A stretch of DNA of 64,000 nt from JAAYJR01 sp964563975. GTDB lineage: Bacteria; Bacteroidota; Bacteroidia; Bacteroidales; Prolixibacteraceae. The stretch covers positions 18,500 through 82,499 of the forward strand of contig CAZLZJ010000004.1 of the NCBI GenBank assembly GCA_964563975.1, given 5' to 3'. Each line of letters starts with the position of its first letter. Position 1 is the stretch's first letter. Below the pieces are notes generated by a model. The model saw nothing but the letters and a program-made list of their open reading frames with translations. It had not been told where the DNA came from and did not search any database. Both the position numbers and the translations under genes were made by a program. This document shows, in pieces, positions 55,323 through 63,547 of this stretch.

Positions 55323-55504
55323 AATAATTTCCTTTAAACAACCGCTTTCATTATCCGGGTTTAATTCATGGTGGTCAATAAGAGATTCTTTCAGAGTCCT
55401 TTTACGAATACTTCAGGAAAATGTTCCCGTAACTTATTTCGAAGGAGCTCCCGGTCTCCTCAACTAAAGAAAGAATGGAGAGTTTATTATCACCGGCATC
55501 CCGC

Positions 55505-55633
55505 AGTCAGGGTAAAGAAAATACAAATCCTCATTTCCTCTCGGGTACCTGCCGAATAACCCGGAGCCAGTGTAAGCCAGGTGTCTTTTTGATCTGTTCC
55601 TTAAGGTTACTTGCCGGAACACATGTAACCAGT
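55505..55633 (-). repeat. Degenerate copies of the dipeptidase 3-prime end
   Basis: Beyond the dipeptidase stop the minus strand contains two further versions of its last coding segment. AACTGGTTACATGTG starts at 55634 (the gene itself has AACTGGTTACGGGTG at 55690), and a third version reads IKKTPGLHWLRVIRQVPERK then stop, compared with IKKILGLNWLRVIREVTEG in the gene. Spacing is 56 and 62 bp. Confidence 0.75.
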
Positions 55634-56920
55634 TTAAACCATTTTTGATCCGCTCCCTTCAGTTACTTCCCGGATCACCCGTAACCAGTTTAAGCCAAGT
55701 ATCTTTTTGATTCGCTGATCGCTGTAACCTAATTTTTGCATTGCTATGGTCATCTGCGGGAAATCGCTGATGTCTTTAATTTCCCGTGGCAGTTCAGGGC
55801 CGCCATCCAGATCGGATCCTATGGCAACATGGTCCTCGCCGACTAATTTTACACCATAATCGATCACTTTTGCCAGCTGATCCACATGCATCCAGTATTC
55901 GTCAGGAATAGTCCCCCTGAAATTCAGCGGAACCTCCAGCGCCAGTTCCCTGTCTGCGTCTTCAATTGTCTGAGTGGTGGCCTGCGGCACTAAGGAGGCC
56001 GGCGTAGTCCCTTTGGGAACTGTTGTTTGAGTAAGATCAGCAGGTTTCACCCATGCCCAGTATTTGGGATTATTAAAAAGACTTCCGAAGTGAACACCAA
56101 TCACTCCGCCTTTCGATGCCACAGCTTTTGCAGCTTCATCGGTAATACAGCGGGGATGATCCACGACACCGTAAAATCCTCCATGACTGTAAACAACAGG
56201 ATGTTTACTTGCTTCAGCAGTCTGAAGGATGGCGTCATTGGACGCATGAGCAACATTAATGACCATTCCGAGGCGGTTCATTTCGGAGATGAGCTTTTTT
56301 CCAAGATCATTAATGCCGTGCCAGTAGCTGATATCACTGCAGGCGTCAATAAAAGCATTTGAAGTATTATGTGCGGTTAGCTGAATTGATCTGAGTCCCA
56401 GACGGTAAAGAGCCCGGAGCAGGTTTATGTCACCGTCAAGGTCAAAGCCGCCTTCCAAATCCAGAAAAGCTGCCATTTTACCTTTCTTATTGATATTTTC
56501 TATATCAGTAGCCGTGAGTGCCAGCTCGATCACCGGATTATTCTTTTTTATCTGATCCAATGCAAGATTCACCACCCGAAACGTATTTTTTGTTTCGAAC
56601 CTTCCGGGATAATAGTTTTCAGGTGTATAAACCGAGAAGAACATTGCATCCAGTCCTCCTTCCCTAGCTCTTGGGAGATCGACAGTCCCGTCGGAATAAC
56701 GCTGACCGATATCTGTGTTGAACAATAACTCGCGGGTCATCACATGTACATGACCATCCATCACAAATGCTTCGCGGTGCAGTGCAGGCACAGGCTTATT
56801 CTGCTGAGTCAGGGGGCGGTTATATCCGGCTGCAGGAGCATCAAACAGGGATTGCAGAGGAAGAGCTTTTCCTGCTATCGGCATAAGTGCCAGGTTCTTA
56901 ATAAGGTCTCTTCGTTTCAT
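55634..56920 (-). CDS. Membrane dipeptidase-family (M19) peptidase
   Basis: The 428-aa protein has a twin-Arg N-terminus (MKRRDLIKNLALMPIAG) and M19 zinc motifs: VMDGHVHVM, AAFLDLEGGFDL with the bridging Glu, MVINVAHASND, VVYSHGGFYGVVDHPRC and a late VGEDHVAIGSDLDGGPELP. The family cleaves dipeptides, including some with D-residues. The loop after GVVDHPRC contains extra sequence compared with short bacterial enzymes. The N-terminus suggests export, perhaps by Tat or Sec. The C-terminal coding segment is repeated downstream in decayed form. Confidence 0.88.
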   Translation of the reverse strand: MKRRDLIKNLALMPIAGKALPLQSLFDAPAAGYNRPLTQQNKPVPALHREAFVMDGHVHVMTRELLFNTDIGQRYSDGTVDLPRAREGGLDAMFFSVYTPENYYPGRFETKNTFRVVNLALDQIKKNNPVIELALTATDIENINKKGKMAAFLDLEGGFDLDGDINLLRALYRLGLRSIQLTAHNTSNAFIDACSDISYWHGINDLGKKLISEMNRLGMVINVAHASNDAILQTAEASKHPVVYSHGGFYGVVDHPRCITDEAAKAVASKGGVIGVHFGSLFNNPKYWAWVKPADLTQTTVPKGTTPASLVPQATTQTIEDADRELALEVPLNFRGTIPDEYWMHVDQLAKVIDYGVKLVGEDHVAIGSDLDGGPELPREIKDISDFPQMTIAMQKLGYSDQRIKKILGLNWLRVIREVTEGSGSKMV

Positions 56921-56960
56921 GGTTTAATTTGTTTATTCGTTCACTTGTATTATCATTTTC

Positions 56961-57155
56961 TTTTTCCGGGATTTTCTTTCCAGGATTTCCTTTTCGGTTT
57001 TTCCTTTCCAGGATTTCCTTTTCGGGATTTTCCGGCTCCGGCATTTCATACTCACCTCTCACCGGTTCATTACTTAACCTCACCTCACTTCACTTCACTT
57101 CACTTCACTTCACTGGTTCATTACTTAACCTCACCGGTTCATTACTTAACCGGAA
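56961..57155. repeat. Low-complexity tandem repeats between dipeptidase and the next gene
   Basis: CTTTCCAGGATTTCCTTTTC occurs at 56976 and 57004 (28-bp period); GGTTCATTACTTAACC occurs at 57064, 57115 and 57136, with a pure CACTT run (about six units) near 57084-57113. The 355-bp stretch 56921-57275 has no supported gene. Confidence 0.85.
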
Positions 57156-57275
57156 TTCCCGATTTTATTCCGGTCGTTTTTCTTTCCCTTACCTCAGGCA
57201 AGACCGGGTAAGCACTTAAAAATGCGGCTGTTTCTGGGGCTGTGTCTGCGGCTGCTTGCACAACCTTGACAAAAC

Positions 57276-58643
57276 CTATTTATCAAAACCGCGTATGTAT
57301 GGAATATCAGGCGGACGTTCCCCCTTTTCAAACATCGGTCCGTGTGTCGTGCGGTAGGTCATGTTCATAAACGGTGTTTCAATACAGCGGCCTACAGGAG
57401 AATAACGGCCGTTCTCCCAGTTTGATTCCATGTAATGATTCACAATCCCGGTGGACAGAAGCAGCCGTTCCGCATTGAATGGTTCCTTCCCCGTCACCAT
57501 CATCTCGGTTATCCAGTGTGACAGGGCGTTCGAAGCATGGTACTGGGAGTAAGGTCCCGGCCAGCCAAGCATGGAAATGATAGCCGGATCTTTTTGTCCT
57601 TCAACTTCACCTGCATAAGTCCACCCGACTCCTCTGCCCGAGATCACAGCTGCTTTCGTTCCATCATTATATTCCACGATACAAACGTTTGCCCGGGTGT
57701 TCTCCTGAAAGATTCCGGGCTTCAGGTCAAAGCTTTTCCTTACTGAATCAAGTAGCTTGCCTGCCCATGAATTACGTTCAACCCACTTCCATGTCTCAGG
57801 TCCGCGGATGGACTGTACTGATCTGACACCCGTCTCACCGCCTTTGCGGCGATCTACAAAGGCCTGCAGCACATCGATACAATGAAAAATACCTCCCTCA
57901 TCTGAAGCGCCTCCGACCACTATCGAATTTTTTATTGCTGTGTCGATAGCGATATCTGTCTCGGGCTTGCGGAAGTAGAAAGGTATGGAGGATCCGCCGG
58001 TCAAAGGAAAGCCCAGTTCACGGGATTTGTCATACATCCATTTGGCGTCGTCCCAATTGTAGGAAAGGTGCTTGTCGTTGAAAACCGGCACCGAGCGATT
58101 ACTCTGCTCGAAAACACTGATAACCTGCTGGTATATCCACCAGCGTGGCAGGAGCCAGTGCCCCTTGAGATCGGTTGGGTAATTCCCGTGTTCACCGACT
58201 ATGACGACCCCATCCACAGAAAGTTCCTGTCCCCCGAGTGTTACAGCTTCTTTTATTGTCTTAAAAATCGGTATGTTTTTCGATTTGCATATTTTCTGCC
58301 CCAGGAGACTTGTGTCGAACTGATGAATGTAAACGGAAACAACGTCTACCCGTGAAGGGGTGTGGGCACCATGCCACCAATAACCATCCAGCAGCTTGGT
58401 GATGATCCAGTCTGCATGCGATCCCGGAGCACCCCAAAAGGTGACCAGACAGGCAATGCGGGGCCGTTTCCCTGAAGTCTGCGGAACAGCGCCGCCAGCG
58501 ATGTCAGTCAAAGCAGCCAAACCGGCCAGACCGGTTATTCCCAGCATTTCACGCCGGTTTAATATAGGACCTGACTTCATGGTTTCATTGACGGAGGATG
58601 AATCTGCTGCCCTGCCGTCAATATCTGTTTGTTTCTTTGTCAT
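57276..58643 (-). CDS. Tat-like secreted protein, unknown function (oxidoreductase-like)
   Basis: The start is taken at 58643 (MTKKQTDIDG); a longer frame to 58718 exists. The 455-aa protein has a twin-Arg signal (NRREMLGITGLAGLAALTD). After it, RIACLVTFWGAPGSHADWI, DGVVIVGEHGNYPTDLKGH and MYDKSRELGFPLTGGSSIPF suggest an alpha/beta fold with some likeness to Gfo/Idh-type proteins, but no clear NAD motif is present. The end (TPFMNMTYRTTHGPMFEKG) is conserved-looking. It may be a sugar- or amino-acid-related secreted enzyme; I do not recognise the family with confidence. Confidence 0.65.
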   Translation of the reverse strand: MTKKQTDIDGRAADSSSVNETMKSGPILNRREMLGITGLAGLAALTDIAGGAVPQTSGKRPRIACLVTFWGAPGSHADWIITKLLDGYWWHGAHTPSRVDVVSVYIHQFDTSLLGQKICKSKNIPIFKTIKEAVTLGGQELSVDGVVIVGEHGNYPTDLKGHWLLPRWWIYQQVISVFEQSNRSVPVFNDKHLSYNWDDAKWMYDKSRELGFPLTGGSSIPFYFRKPETDIAIDTAIKNSIVVGGASDEGGIFHCIDVLQAFVDRRKGGETGVRSVQSIRGPETWKWVERNSWAGKLLDSVRKSFDLKPGIFQENTRANVCIVEYNDGTKAAVISGRGVGWTYAGEVEGQKDPAIISMLGWPGPYSQYHASNALSHWITEMMVTGKEPFNAERLLLSTGIVNHYMESNWENGRYSPVGRCIETPFMNMTYRTTHGPMFEKGERPPDIPYIRGFDK

Positions 58644-58796
58644 AATATATAAAGTATCAGTAGTTGAAATTGAAAATGCCGCTCTGCCTGCAATGAACAA
58701 GCGTAAGACAAGCGCCATTAAATCATGAGAAACTTAACTCAAGGCTCAAATATATGAAAAAGGCGGTAATAATTTTTGTCGCTAAATGGTATTAGT

Positions 58797-59027
58797 TTAA
58801 GTTGGTACCACGATCAGGGAAATTCCCAATGATCTTTCAATTTTACAAATTGTTTCCAGTGAAAGGTTTTCATAGCCCTTAACAACTTTATTGATATACT
58901 GAGGAGTAACTCCAATGCTTTCTGCAAGAGCTTTCTGGGTCATTGATTGGCTTCTCAGGGTGCTAAGTATTTTTATGGCAATTAAAGCGGACTTGTTGAG
59001 CTTTTCTTTATTTACTGCACTTTTCAT
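58797..59027 (-). CDS. XRE-family HTH antitoxin-like regulator
   Basis: The 76-aa protein is almost entirely a Cro/CI-type HTH: MTQKALAESIGVTPQYINKVVKG, then LETICKIERSLGISLIVV. Its gene starts 4 bp after the stop of a toxin-like gene (59032), the toxin-first order seen in HigBA-type modules. It probably represses its own operon by binding upstream DNA. Since the toxin frame appears broken, it may be an orphan antitoxin in this strain. Confidence 0.85.
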   Translation of the reverse strand: MKSAVNKEKLNKSALIAIKILSTLRSQSMTQKALAESIGVTPQYINKVVKGYENLSLETICKIERSLGISLIVVPT

Positions 59028-59031
59028 TGTT

Positions 59032-59591
59032 TTATAATTCTAACAGTTCGATGATTCCGTCTTCATCAACAATTCCTTCATCTATTATAAATTTCTTACA
59101 GTTTTTGAGTTTCCTTAATTCCTTCCTTGTATATTCTCTTTCAGACATGTTATCTGTTAGTTTTATTGTTCCTCCTGTGATCAGGTACTTATCTTTACCG
59201 AATTTAAGGGCATAAATCCTAAGCCATGTTTTTCTTTTTGAACCATAAGCTTTCTTCTTTTCCAAAAAAGGGGATATAGGCTGATTCTTTATAAGTGGTT
59301 GAAATAATTTTAATAATATATCAAGTCTTTCTGATGGATCCTTATCAGATATCCTTCTAAGGTATTGTCGGAATTTGATAGCTTCTTTTCTTGTCTCAAT
59401 TATTGCTTGTTCAATTGAAATTCCTTCCCAAAAGGGTCTTTTTAAGTCTATCTTATGAGTTGTAAAAAATGCATCAAGATATTCAATGTCAGTCCAATTT
59501 CTAAAGATTTTATCGAATTCGCTGAGTGTTTCATTATCACCTTTTACAGATAATAAACATTCCTCATCACCAAATATGAAACAAATTTCAT
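59032..59591 (-). pseudogene. Toxin-like gene with N-terminal one-base frameshift (partner of XRE regulator)
   Basis: A 185-codon open frame runs from 59589 to the stop at 59032 but has no ATG, GTG or TTG near its beginning. The ATG at 59591 is out of frame by one base and hits a stop after 15 codons. One extra A in the AAA run after that ATG would give MKICFIFGDEECLLSVKGD and continue through LSEFDKIFRNWTDIEYLDAFF to WLRIYALKFGKDKYLITGG and the Glu-rich end. The product resembles toxin partners of XRE antitoxins in Bacteroidota. Downstream in-frame ATG 59265 would give only the last 77 residues. Sequencing error in the A-run is possible. Confidence 0.7.
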
Positions 59592-59807
59592 TAAATCAAC
59601 CTATAAGTTTATTTTTAATAAAATTTTAACAATTTCAATTGACTGTTTTTTGTATCTGATGGATAAAATTACTTATTATTTTTAAAACATGACTTGTACG
59701 TATAGTTGTTTTCAATAAGGCTTGTGTAAAAAACTTATCGTTGAGAGGGTATTTCTTTCAGTTGAAAATCATGCAACATTTATACAGGTCATACTAATCT
59801 TTCAAGG

Positions 59808-59840
59808 CAAAAAAAGACCCTGACTGATTTAGTCAGAGTC
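59808..59840 (-). terminator. Rho-independent terminator of tmRNA
   Basis: On the minus strand GACTCTGACT and AGTCAGGGTC form a 10-bp stem (59840-59816) with a 5-nt loop, followed by seven Ts. Confidence 0.9.
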
Positions 59841-59845
59841 TTTCG

Positions 59846-60238
59846 TGGAGTTGGCGGGAGTCGAACCCGCGTCCAAACATGGAGACCATATGCTTTCTAC
59901 ATGCTTAGTCCTGCTTGTTTTTCGTGACCTGCCAGCTGCAGAACAAGCTAACAGATCCTTAGTTCCTGATTTTCTCGTCATCCGACCGGAACAGTCTTCT
60001 GACCAGCCCTGAATTCCGTGCGTCTCCTTATCGGGTTGGATCGGGGCATGACCGCCCGGGAAACGTCCCGTTCCGGAACCTGGTTCCGGAATTAAGCCTG
60101 AATTACTTTATTCACTCAGGCAGCGAGAGCGTAATTATATTCGCCAGTTATTGTTTTGTGACACTGTTCAAGCGACGCGCCACCACACGCTGCATGCTTA
60201 CATACCACCCCTCATGCTGTCAAAACCATGTCAACCCC
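59846..60238 (-). ncRNA. ssrA: tmRNA, tag GEYNYALAA
   Basis: The 3-prime half ends with the T-arm GGTTCGACTCCCGCC and acceptor CAACTCCA (59853-59846), which pairs with the 5-prime GGGGTTG (60238-60232). CCA is not encoded (CGA follows). The 5-prime part has the conserved GGTTTTGACAG and TGTAAGCATGCAG. The tag frame is GGC GAA TAT AAT TAC GCT CTC GCT GCC TGA (60145-60116), giving GEYNYALAA, which fits Bacteroidota tags ending in NYALAA. Length is about 393 nt. It rescues stalled ribosomes. Confidence 0.96.
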
Positions 60239-60265
60239 TCATGCTGTCAAAACCATGTCAACCCC
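60208..60265 (-). repeat. 27-bp tandem duplication of the tmRNA 5-prime end
   Basis: The minus-strand unit GGGGTTGACATGGTTTTGAC plus seven further bases occurs twice in a row (60265-60239 and 60238-60212) and is followed by another GGGG. The copy at 60238 fits the mature 5-prime end; the copy at 60265 lies in the precursor leader and could compete for acceptor pairing. Confidence 0.9.
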
Positions 60266-60421
60266 TCATGATGTCGCAGATCGTATCAATCCCGGATTTT
60301 CCCCAAACCGGATCGCCTCTCAGGCACTGCCGGGCTACTTTAACTTCAGACTGGTTAATAGATTCCTTTACCGGGTTAAAGTATTCCGGCAATATTGATC
60401 TGCCGGTATGCACATTCTTTG

Positions 60422-60429
60422 CAAAGATA
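60422..60429 (-). promoter_or_regulatory. Possible -7 box for tmRNA
   Basis: Minus-strand TATCTTTG fits TAnnTTTG. It implies a precursor leader of about 175 nt that includes the duplicated 5-prime end. A matching -33 element is not clear. Confidence 0.35.
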
Positions 60430-60720
60430 CAATTTTGATCACTAAGTTGAAAATCATTATCAAATAACCGAAAATTATCAACAAAAATCAGACCATTTGA
60501 TGATGAAGTGAAACCAGTTTAATTTTTAATCGTAAAAATAACGTGGGTCCTGTGAAAAACACATTGTTGAATTTATCCCGGCAAAAGGAATTTAACTATT
60601 GTTTTTACCATTGGATTAGTGGAATCTTATTGAATTCAAGTATTTTTACTCTGTGAGGTAAAAGAAATACCAAAAAGTACTGAATAAATGAATTCAATGG
60701 GCTGACTCATTTTTGTAAAA

Positions 60721-60855
60721 TGAAACGACCATGTAAAGATTTTACAAATACGGGAATGACTTTAGATTCATGGGAGTTCCATCTGACCATTAAAATTAAA
60801 TTATAGACAGATGAAACGACCATGTAAAGGATTTACACATACGGGAATGACGTAG
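60721..60855 (+). repeat. 91-bp-spaced direct repeat upstream of the aminotransferase gene
   Basis: TGAAACGACCATGTAAAG begins at 60721 and again at 60812, each followed by ATTTACA and ATACGGGAATGAC with few changes over about 44 bp. The second copy ends about 70 bp before the ATG. No promoter consensus is inside; it may be a regulatory site pair or a non-functional duplication. Confidence 0.75.
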
Positions 60856-60922
60856 GTTTCAGTATGCTTTTAAACATGAAATTATTAAAGTATCTTATTC
60901 TTCAATATATTAGCGGAAATCA

Positions 60923-62062
60923 ATGGATAAAAAAAGAATATATCTGTCTTCACCGCATATGGGCGGTACGGAAGAAAAGTACGTAAGGGAAGCTTTCACC
61001 AGTAACTGGATTGCCCCACTCGGTCCAAACGTTGATGCTTTTGAAAAGTCAATCGCTGAATTTTGTGGAAGTGAACATGCCGTTGTTCTCAGTTCAGGTA
61101 CGGCAGCCATACATCTGGCTCTTATAATGCTTGGAGTCAGGCCGGGAGATGAAGTGATAGCATCAACATTTACTTTTTCGGCAACAGTAAATCCTATTGT
61201 ATATACCGGCGCAACTCCGGTTTTGATTGACAGTGAACAGAAAACCTGGAATATGGATCCTGATCTTCTGGAACGGGCCATACTGGAGCGAAGGCAGGCT
61301 AATCCGAAACGGAAAATAAAAGCAATAATAGTTGTTCATCTCTATGGTATGCCGGCCAACATGGACAGGATAACGGAAATTGCCGCCAGATATGAAATTC
61401 CGCTGATCGAGGATGCTGCCGAGGCACTGGGAAGCAAATTCAATGGAATACAGACAGGTACTTTTGGAAAGATGGGAGTGCTGTCTTTCAACGGGAACAA
61501 GATAATAACTACTTCCGGAGGCGGTGCATTGATTTCCAATGATAAAAAACTGGCTGAATGGGCCAGGTTCCTGTCAACCCAGGCAAGGGATAAGGCACCT
61601 CATTATCAGCATAGCCAGATAGGATATAATTACCGTATGAGCAATGTGCTGGCTGGGATAGGCATTGGACAGATGGAGATCCTGGAAGAAAGAGTGAAAG
61701 CTCGAAGGGATAATCATTTCTTTTACAAAAAAAACCTGGCACGGTTTGAAGAAATAAGTTTCCTGGATGAACCCGGCGAATCATATTTTTCAAATTTCTG
61801 GCTGACAACCATTCTGATCGATCCGGCCCGGGCAAGGGTAAACAGGGAAGAATTACAGGCTGTCTTTGAAAATGAAAACATAGAATCGCGTCCACTGTGG
61901 AAGCCCATGCATCTTCAGCCTGTCTTTTCATCCTGTCCCGTGTATGAGACAGGTGTTTCGGAAGGACTCTTTAACAATGGCCTTTGTCTGCCGTCCGGAT
62001 CAAATCTGACAGATGATGACCGCGCAAGAATACTGGGCGTTATTACAAGGACCATGGCTTGA
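60923..62062 (+). CDS. DegT/DnrJ/EryC1/StrS-family sugar aminotransferase
   Basis: The 379-aa PLP enzyme has PHMGGTEEKYVREAF, the phosphate-binding SSGTAAIHLALIMLG, IEDAAEALGS with the PLP-ring Asp, and the Schiff-base Lys in SFNGNKIITTSGGG. It transfers an amino group to a nucleotide-linked keto-sugar, as PglE-type enzymes do, yielding an amino sugar for glycans. Glycosyltransferases and acyltransferases for such a product are encoded elsewhere in the window. Its own neighbours are tmRNA and a CoiA-like gene, so it is not in an operon. Confidence 0.92.
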   Translation: MDKKRIYLSSPHMGGTEEKYVREAFTSNWIAPLGPNVDAFEKSIAEFCGSEHAVVLSSGTAAIHLALIMLGVRPGDEVIASTFTFSATVNPIVYTGATPVLIDSEQKTWNMDPDLLERAILERRQANPKRKIKAIIVVHLYGMPANMDRITEIAARYEIPLIEDAAEALGSKFNGIQTGTFGKMGVLSFNGNKIITTSGGGALISNDKKLAEWARFLSTQARDKAPHYQHSQIGYNYRMSNVLAGIGIGQMEILEERVKARRDNHFFYKKNLARFEEISFLDEPGESYFSNFWLTTILIDPARARVNREELQAVFENENIESRPLWKPMHLQPVFSSCPVYETGVSEGLFNNGLCLPSGSNLTDDDRARILGVITRTMA

Positions 62063-62158
62063 CATCATAGTATAATTCAGTTAGGCGTCAGCCGAAACCT
62101 ACCGGAGACATGAATTATAACAATTCAAGATTCCAGTGGATTAAACAGAAATAGATTT

Positions 62159-62971
62159 ATGCGTTTCGCAATAATTGACAACAGAAAAATAGAAGCAAGA
62201 CCCGGATTAAAGGGATTTTGTCCTGGATGTTCTCAGCCTGTTATTGCAAAATGTGGGGAGGAGAGGATTTGGCATTGGGCTCATCGCAATAATAAAAAAT
62301 GTGATAAATGGTGGGAGTCAGAGACAAATTGGCACCGCTCATGGAAAAACTATTATCCTGCAGATTGGCAGGAAGTATTTCTACTTGATGATCAAACAGG
62401 CGAAAAACATATGGCAGATGTACGCACATCAAAAAATCTTGTGATTGAGTTTCAACATTCATATATTGACCCGGCTGAGCGTATTAGTCGAGAAAGATTC
62501 TATCAAAACATGGTATGGATTGTTGATGGGACTCGCCTAAAAAGAGATTATACTCGTTTCCTAAAAGGAAAAGAGCACTTTCAGTTTTTTAAGCAAGGTG
62601 TTTTTCGTGTTGATTATCCAGAAGAGTGTTTTCCTTCAGCTTGGCTTGGTAGTTCAGTCCCAGTCATTTTCGACTTTCAAGAGAACCAAGATGCAGGTGT
62701 CCCAAAAGATATGAAAAGCAATCTTTATTGTTTGTTCCCAATAGCAATAGATAGATCTTTTTTCCTTGCAGAGATTACACGTAAAGCTTTCATTAATACT
62801 ACAATTAGCGGAGACTGGATTTTGCGAACTCGTAACTTTATTGACAATTTAATTCAGTTCAGACAAGAGCAGCAAGATCAAATGAAAAGACTACAACAGA
62901 TTCAGGCAAATATAAATTTTGAGAGATTTAGTAGAGTATTGAGATACACACATAGGCGGCGGCGGTTCTAA
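62159..62971 (+). CDS. CoiA-like competence-family nuclease protein
   Basis: The 270-aa protein matches the CoiA-like pattern: an N-terminal zinc-finger-like part (GFCPGCSQPVIAKCG, then HWAHRNNKKCDKWW), followed by a PD-(D/E)XK core HMADVRTSKNLVIEFQHS with the D...E-x-Q catalytic residues, and ISRERFYQNMVWIVDG. CoiA is needed for transformation in Gram-positive bacteria; in Bacteroidota this domain is found alone with unknown function. It may act on DNA or in defence. It stands alone, upstream of an MNT/HEPN pair. Confidence 0.82.
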   Translation: MRFAIIDNRKIEARPGLKGFCPGCSQPVIAKCGEERIWHWAHRNNKKCDKWWESETNWHRSWKNYYPADWQEVFLLDDQTGEKHMADVRTSKNLVIEFQHSYIDPAERISRERFYQNMVWIVDGTRLKRDYTRFLKGKEHFQFFKQGVFRVDYPEECFPSAWLGSSVPVIFDFQENQDAGVPKDMKSNLYCLFPIAIDRSFFLAEITRKAFINTTISGDWILRTRNFIDNLIQFRQEQQDQMKRLQQIQANINFERFSRVLRYTHRRRRF

Positions 62972-63193
62972 AAACGCTCTTATGGTAGCACTTAAATGTA
63001 CTATATCAGAATAATAATTTAAAAATAATGACGACAAGCTTACGTGGATGGCAAAAAGTGGACTATATCTTCTTTGCATCGTGACAGTTTTTCGGCTCTG
63101 CTGGCTCAGGGTATCAGGATGTTGCCCGGATGCAGCGTCGGTTAACGCTTACTGAGCACAATCGTCAAACGTTGCCAGTAAGTTTGGAGCACC

Positions 63194-63225
63194 TTGCTGA
63201 GGGATAGACTTTTTTTGTAAATTTG
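63194..63225 (+). promoter_or_regulatory. Promoter of the MNT/HEPN operon
   Basis: TTG (63194-63196), a 21-bp spacer and TAAATTTG (63218-63225) match the consensus. The ATG is at 63230, so the transcript would start at or very near the start codon. The rest of 62972-63193 shows no gene. Confidence 0.6.
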
Positions 63226-63229
63226 CAAT

Positions 63230-63547
63230 ATGACTAAAAGGACTACAAACATAACAGGACGAATACGAAGTGAAATAAAAAGTATTGATCCGTCAGCGAA
63301 AGTTATTTTATTTGGATCACGTGCACGAGGTGATGCAAAACAAGATTCGGATTGGGATATACTCATTCTTATTAAAGATACTGTTACTACTGAAAAAGAG
63401 AGAGCATTTCGTTATAAATTATTCGATCTTGAACTTGAAACAGGTGAAGTATTTTCTACATTTGTTTATAATTCAGATATTTGGAATAAGAAACATAAGA
63501 TTACCCCATTTTATAAAAGCATTAAGCAAGAGGGAATTCTTCTATGA
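63230..63547 (+). CDS. MNT-type minimal nucleotidyltransferase (antitoxin)
   Basis: The 105-aa protein has the pol-beta nucleotidyltransferase site VILFGSRARGDAKQDSDWDILIL, matching G-S-x9-D-x-D. In MntA/HepT-type modules such a protein modifies and inactivates its HEPN toxin. The third acidic residue is probably in the strand FDLELETGEVF. Its stop overlaps the HEPN gene start as ATGA (63544-63547), showing one co-translated operon. Confidence 0.88.
   Translation: MTKRTTNITGRIRSEIKSIDPSAKVILFGSRARGDAKQDSDWDILILIKDTVTTEKERAFRYKLFDLELETGEVFSTFVYNSDIWNKKHKITPFYKSIKQEGILL

Larger units (their letters stand above)
60266..60922. other. Non-coding region upstream of tmRNA and of the aminotransferase gene
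   Basis: No gene was recognised. It holds a possible tmRNA promoter -7 box (60422-60429), a minus-strand relative of the 32-bp dispersed motif near 60465, and the 91-bp direct repeat before the aminotransferase. Confidence 0.5.

Noticed and set aside
56744..57219. Phe/Ser/Leu-rich open frames over the tandem repeats
   Set aside because: Their sequence is just the translation of the CACTT and 28-bp repeats, partly antisense to the dipeptidase gene.
60151..60438. 95-aa plus-strand open frame
   Set aside because: It is antisense to the tmRNA 5-prime part and reads the 27-bp duplication; repeated LSKPCQPLM-like sequence is a by-product of the repeat.
62972..63229. Possible integron attC site or gene remnant (higher GC, GTTAACGC and CAAACGTTG)
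   Set aside because: No paired core sites with proper spacing or imperfect palindrome could be built, and no protein similarity was seen in any frame.
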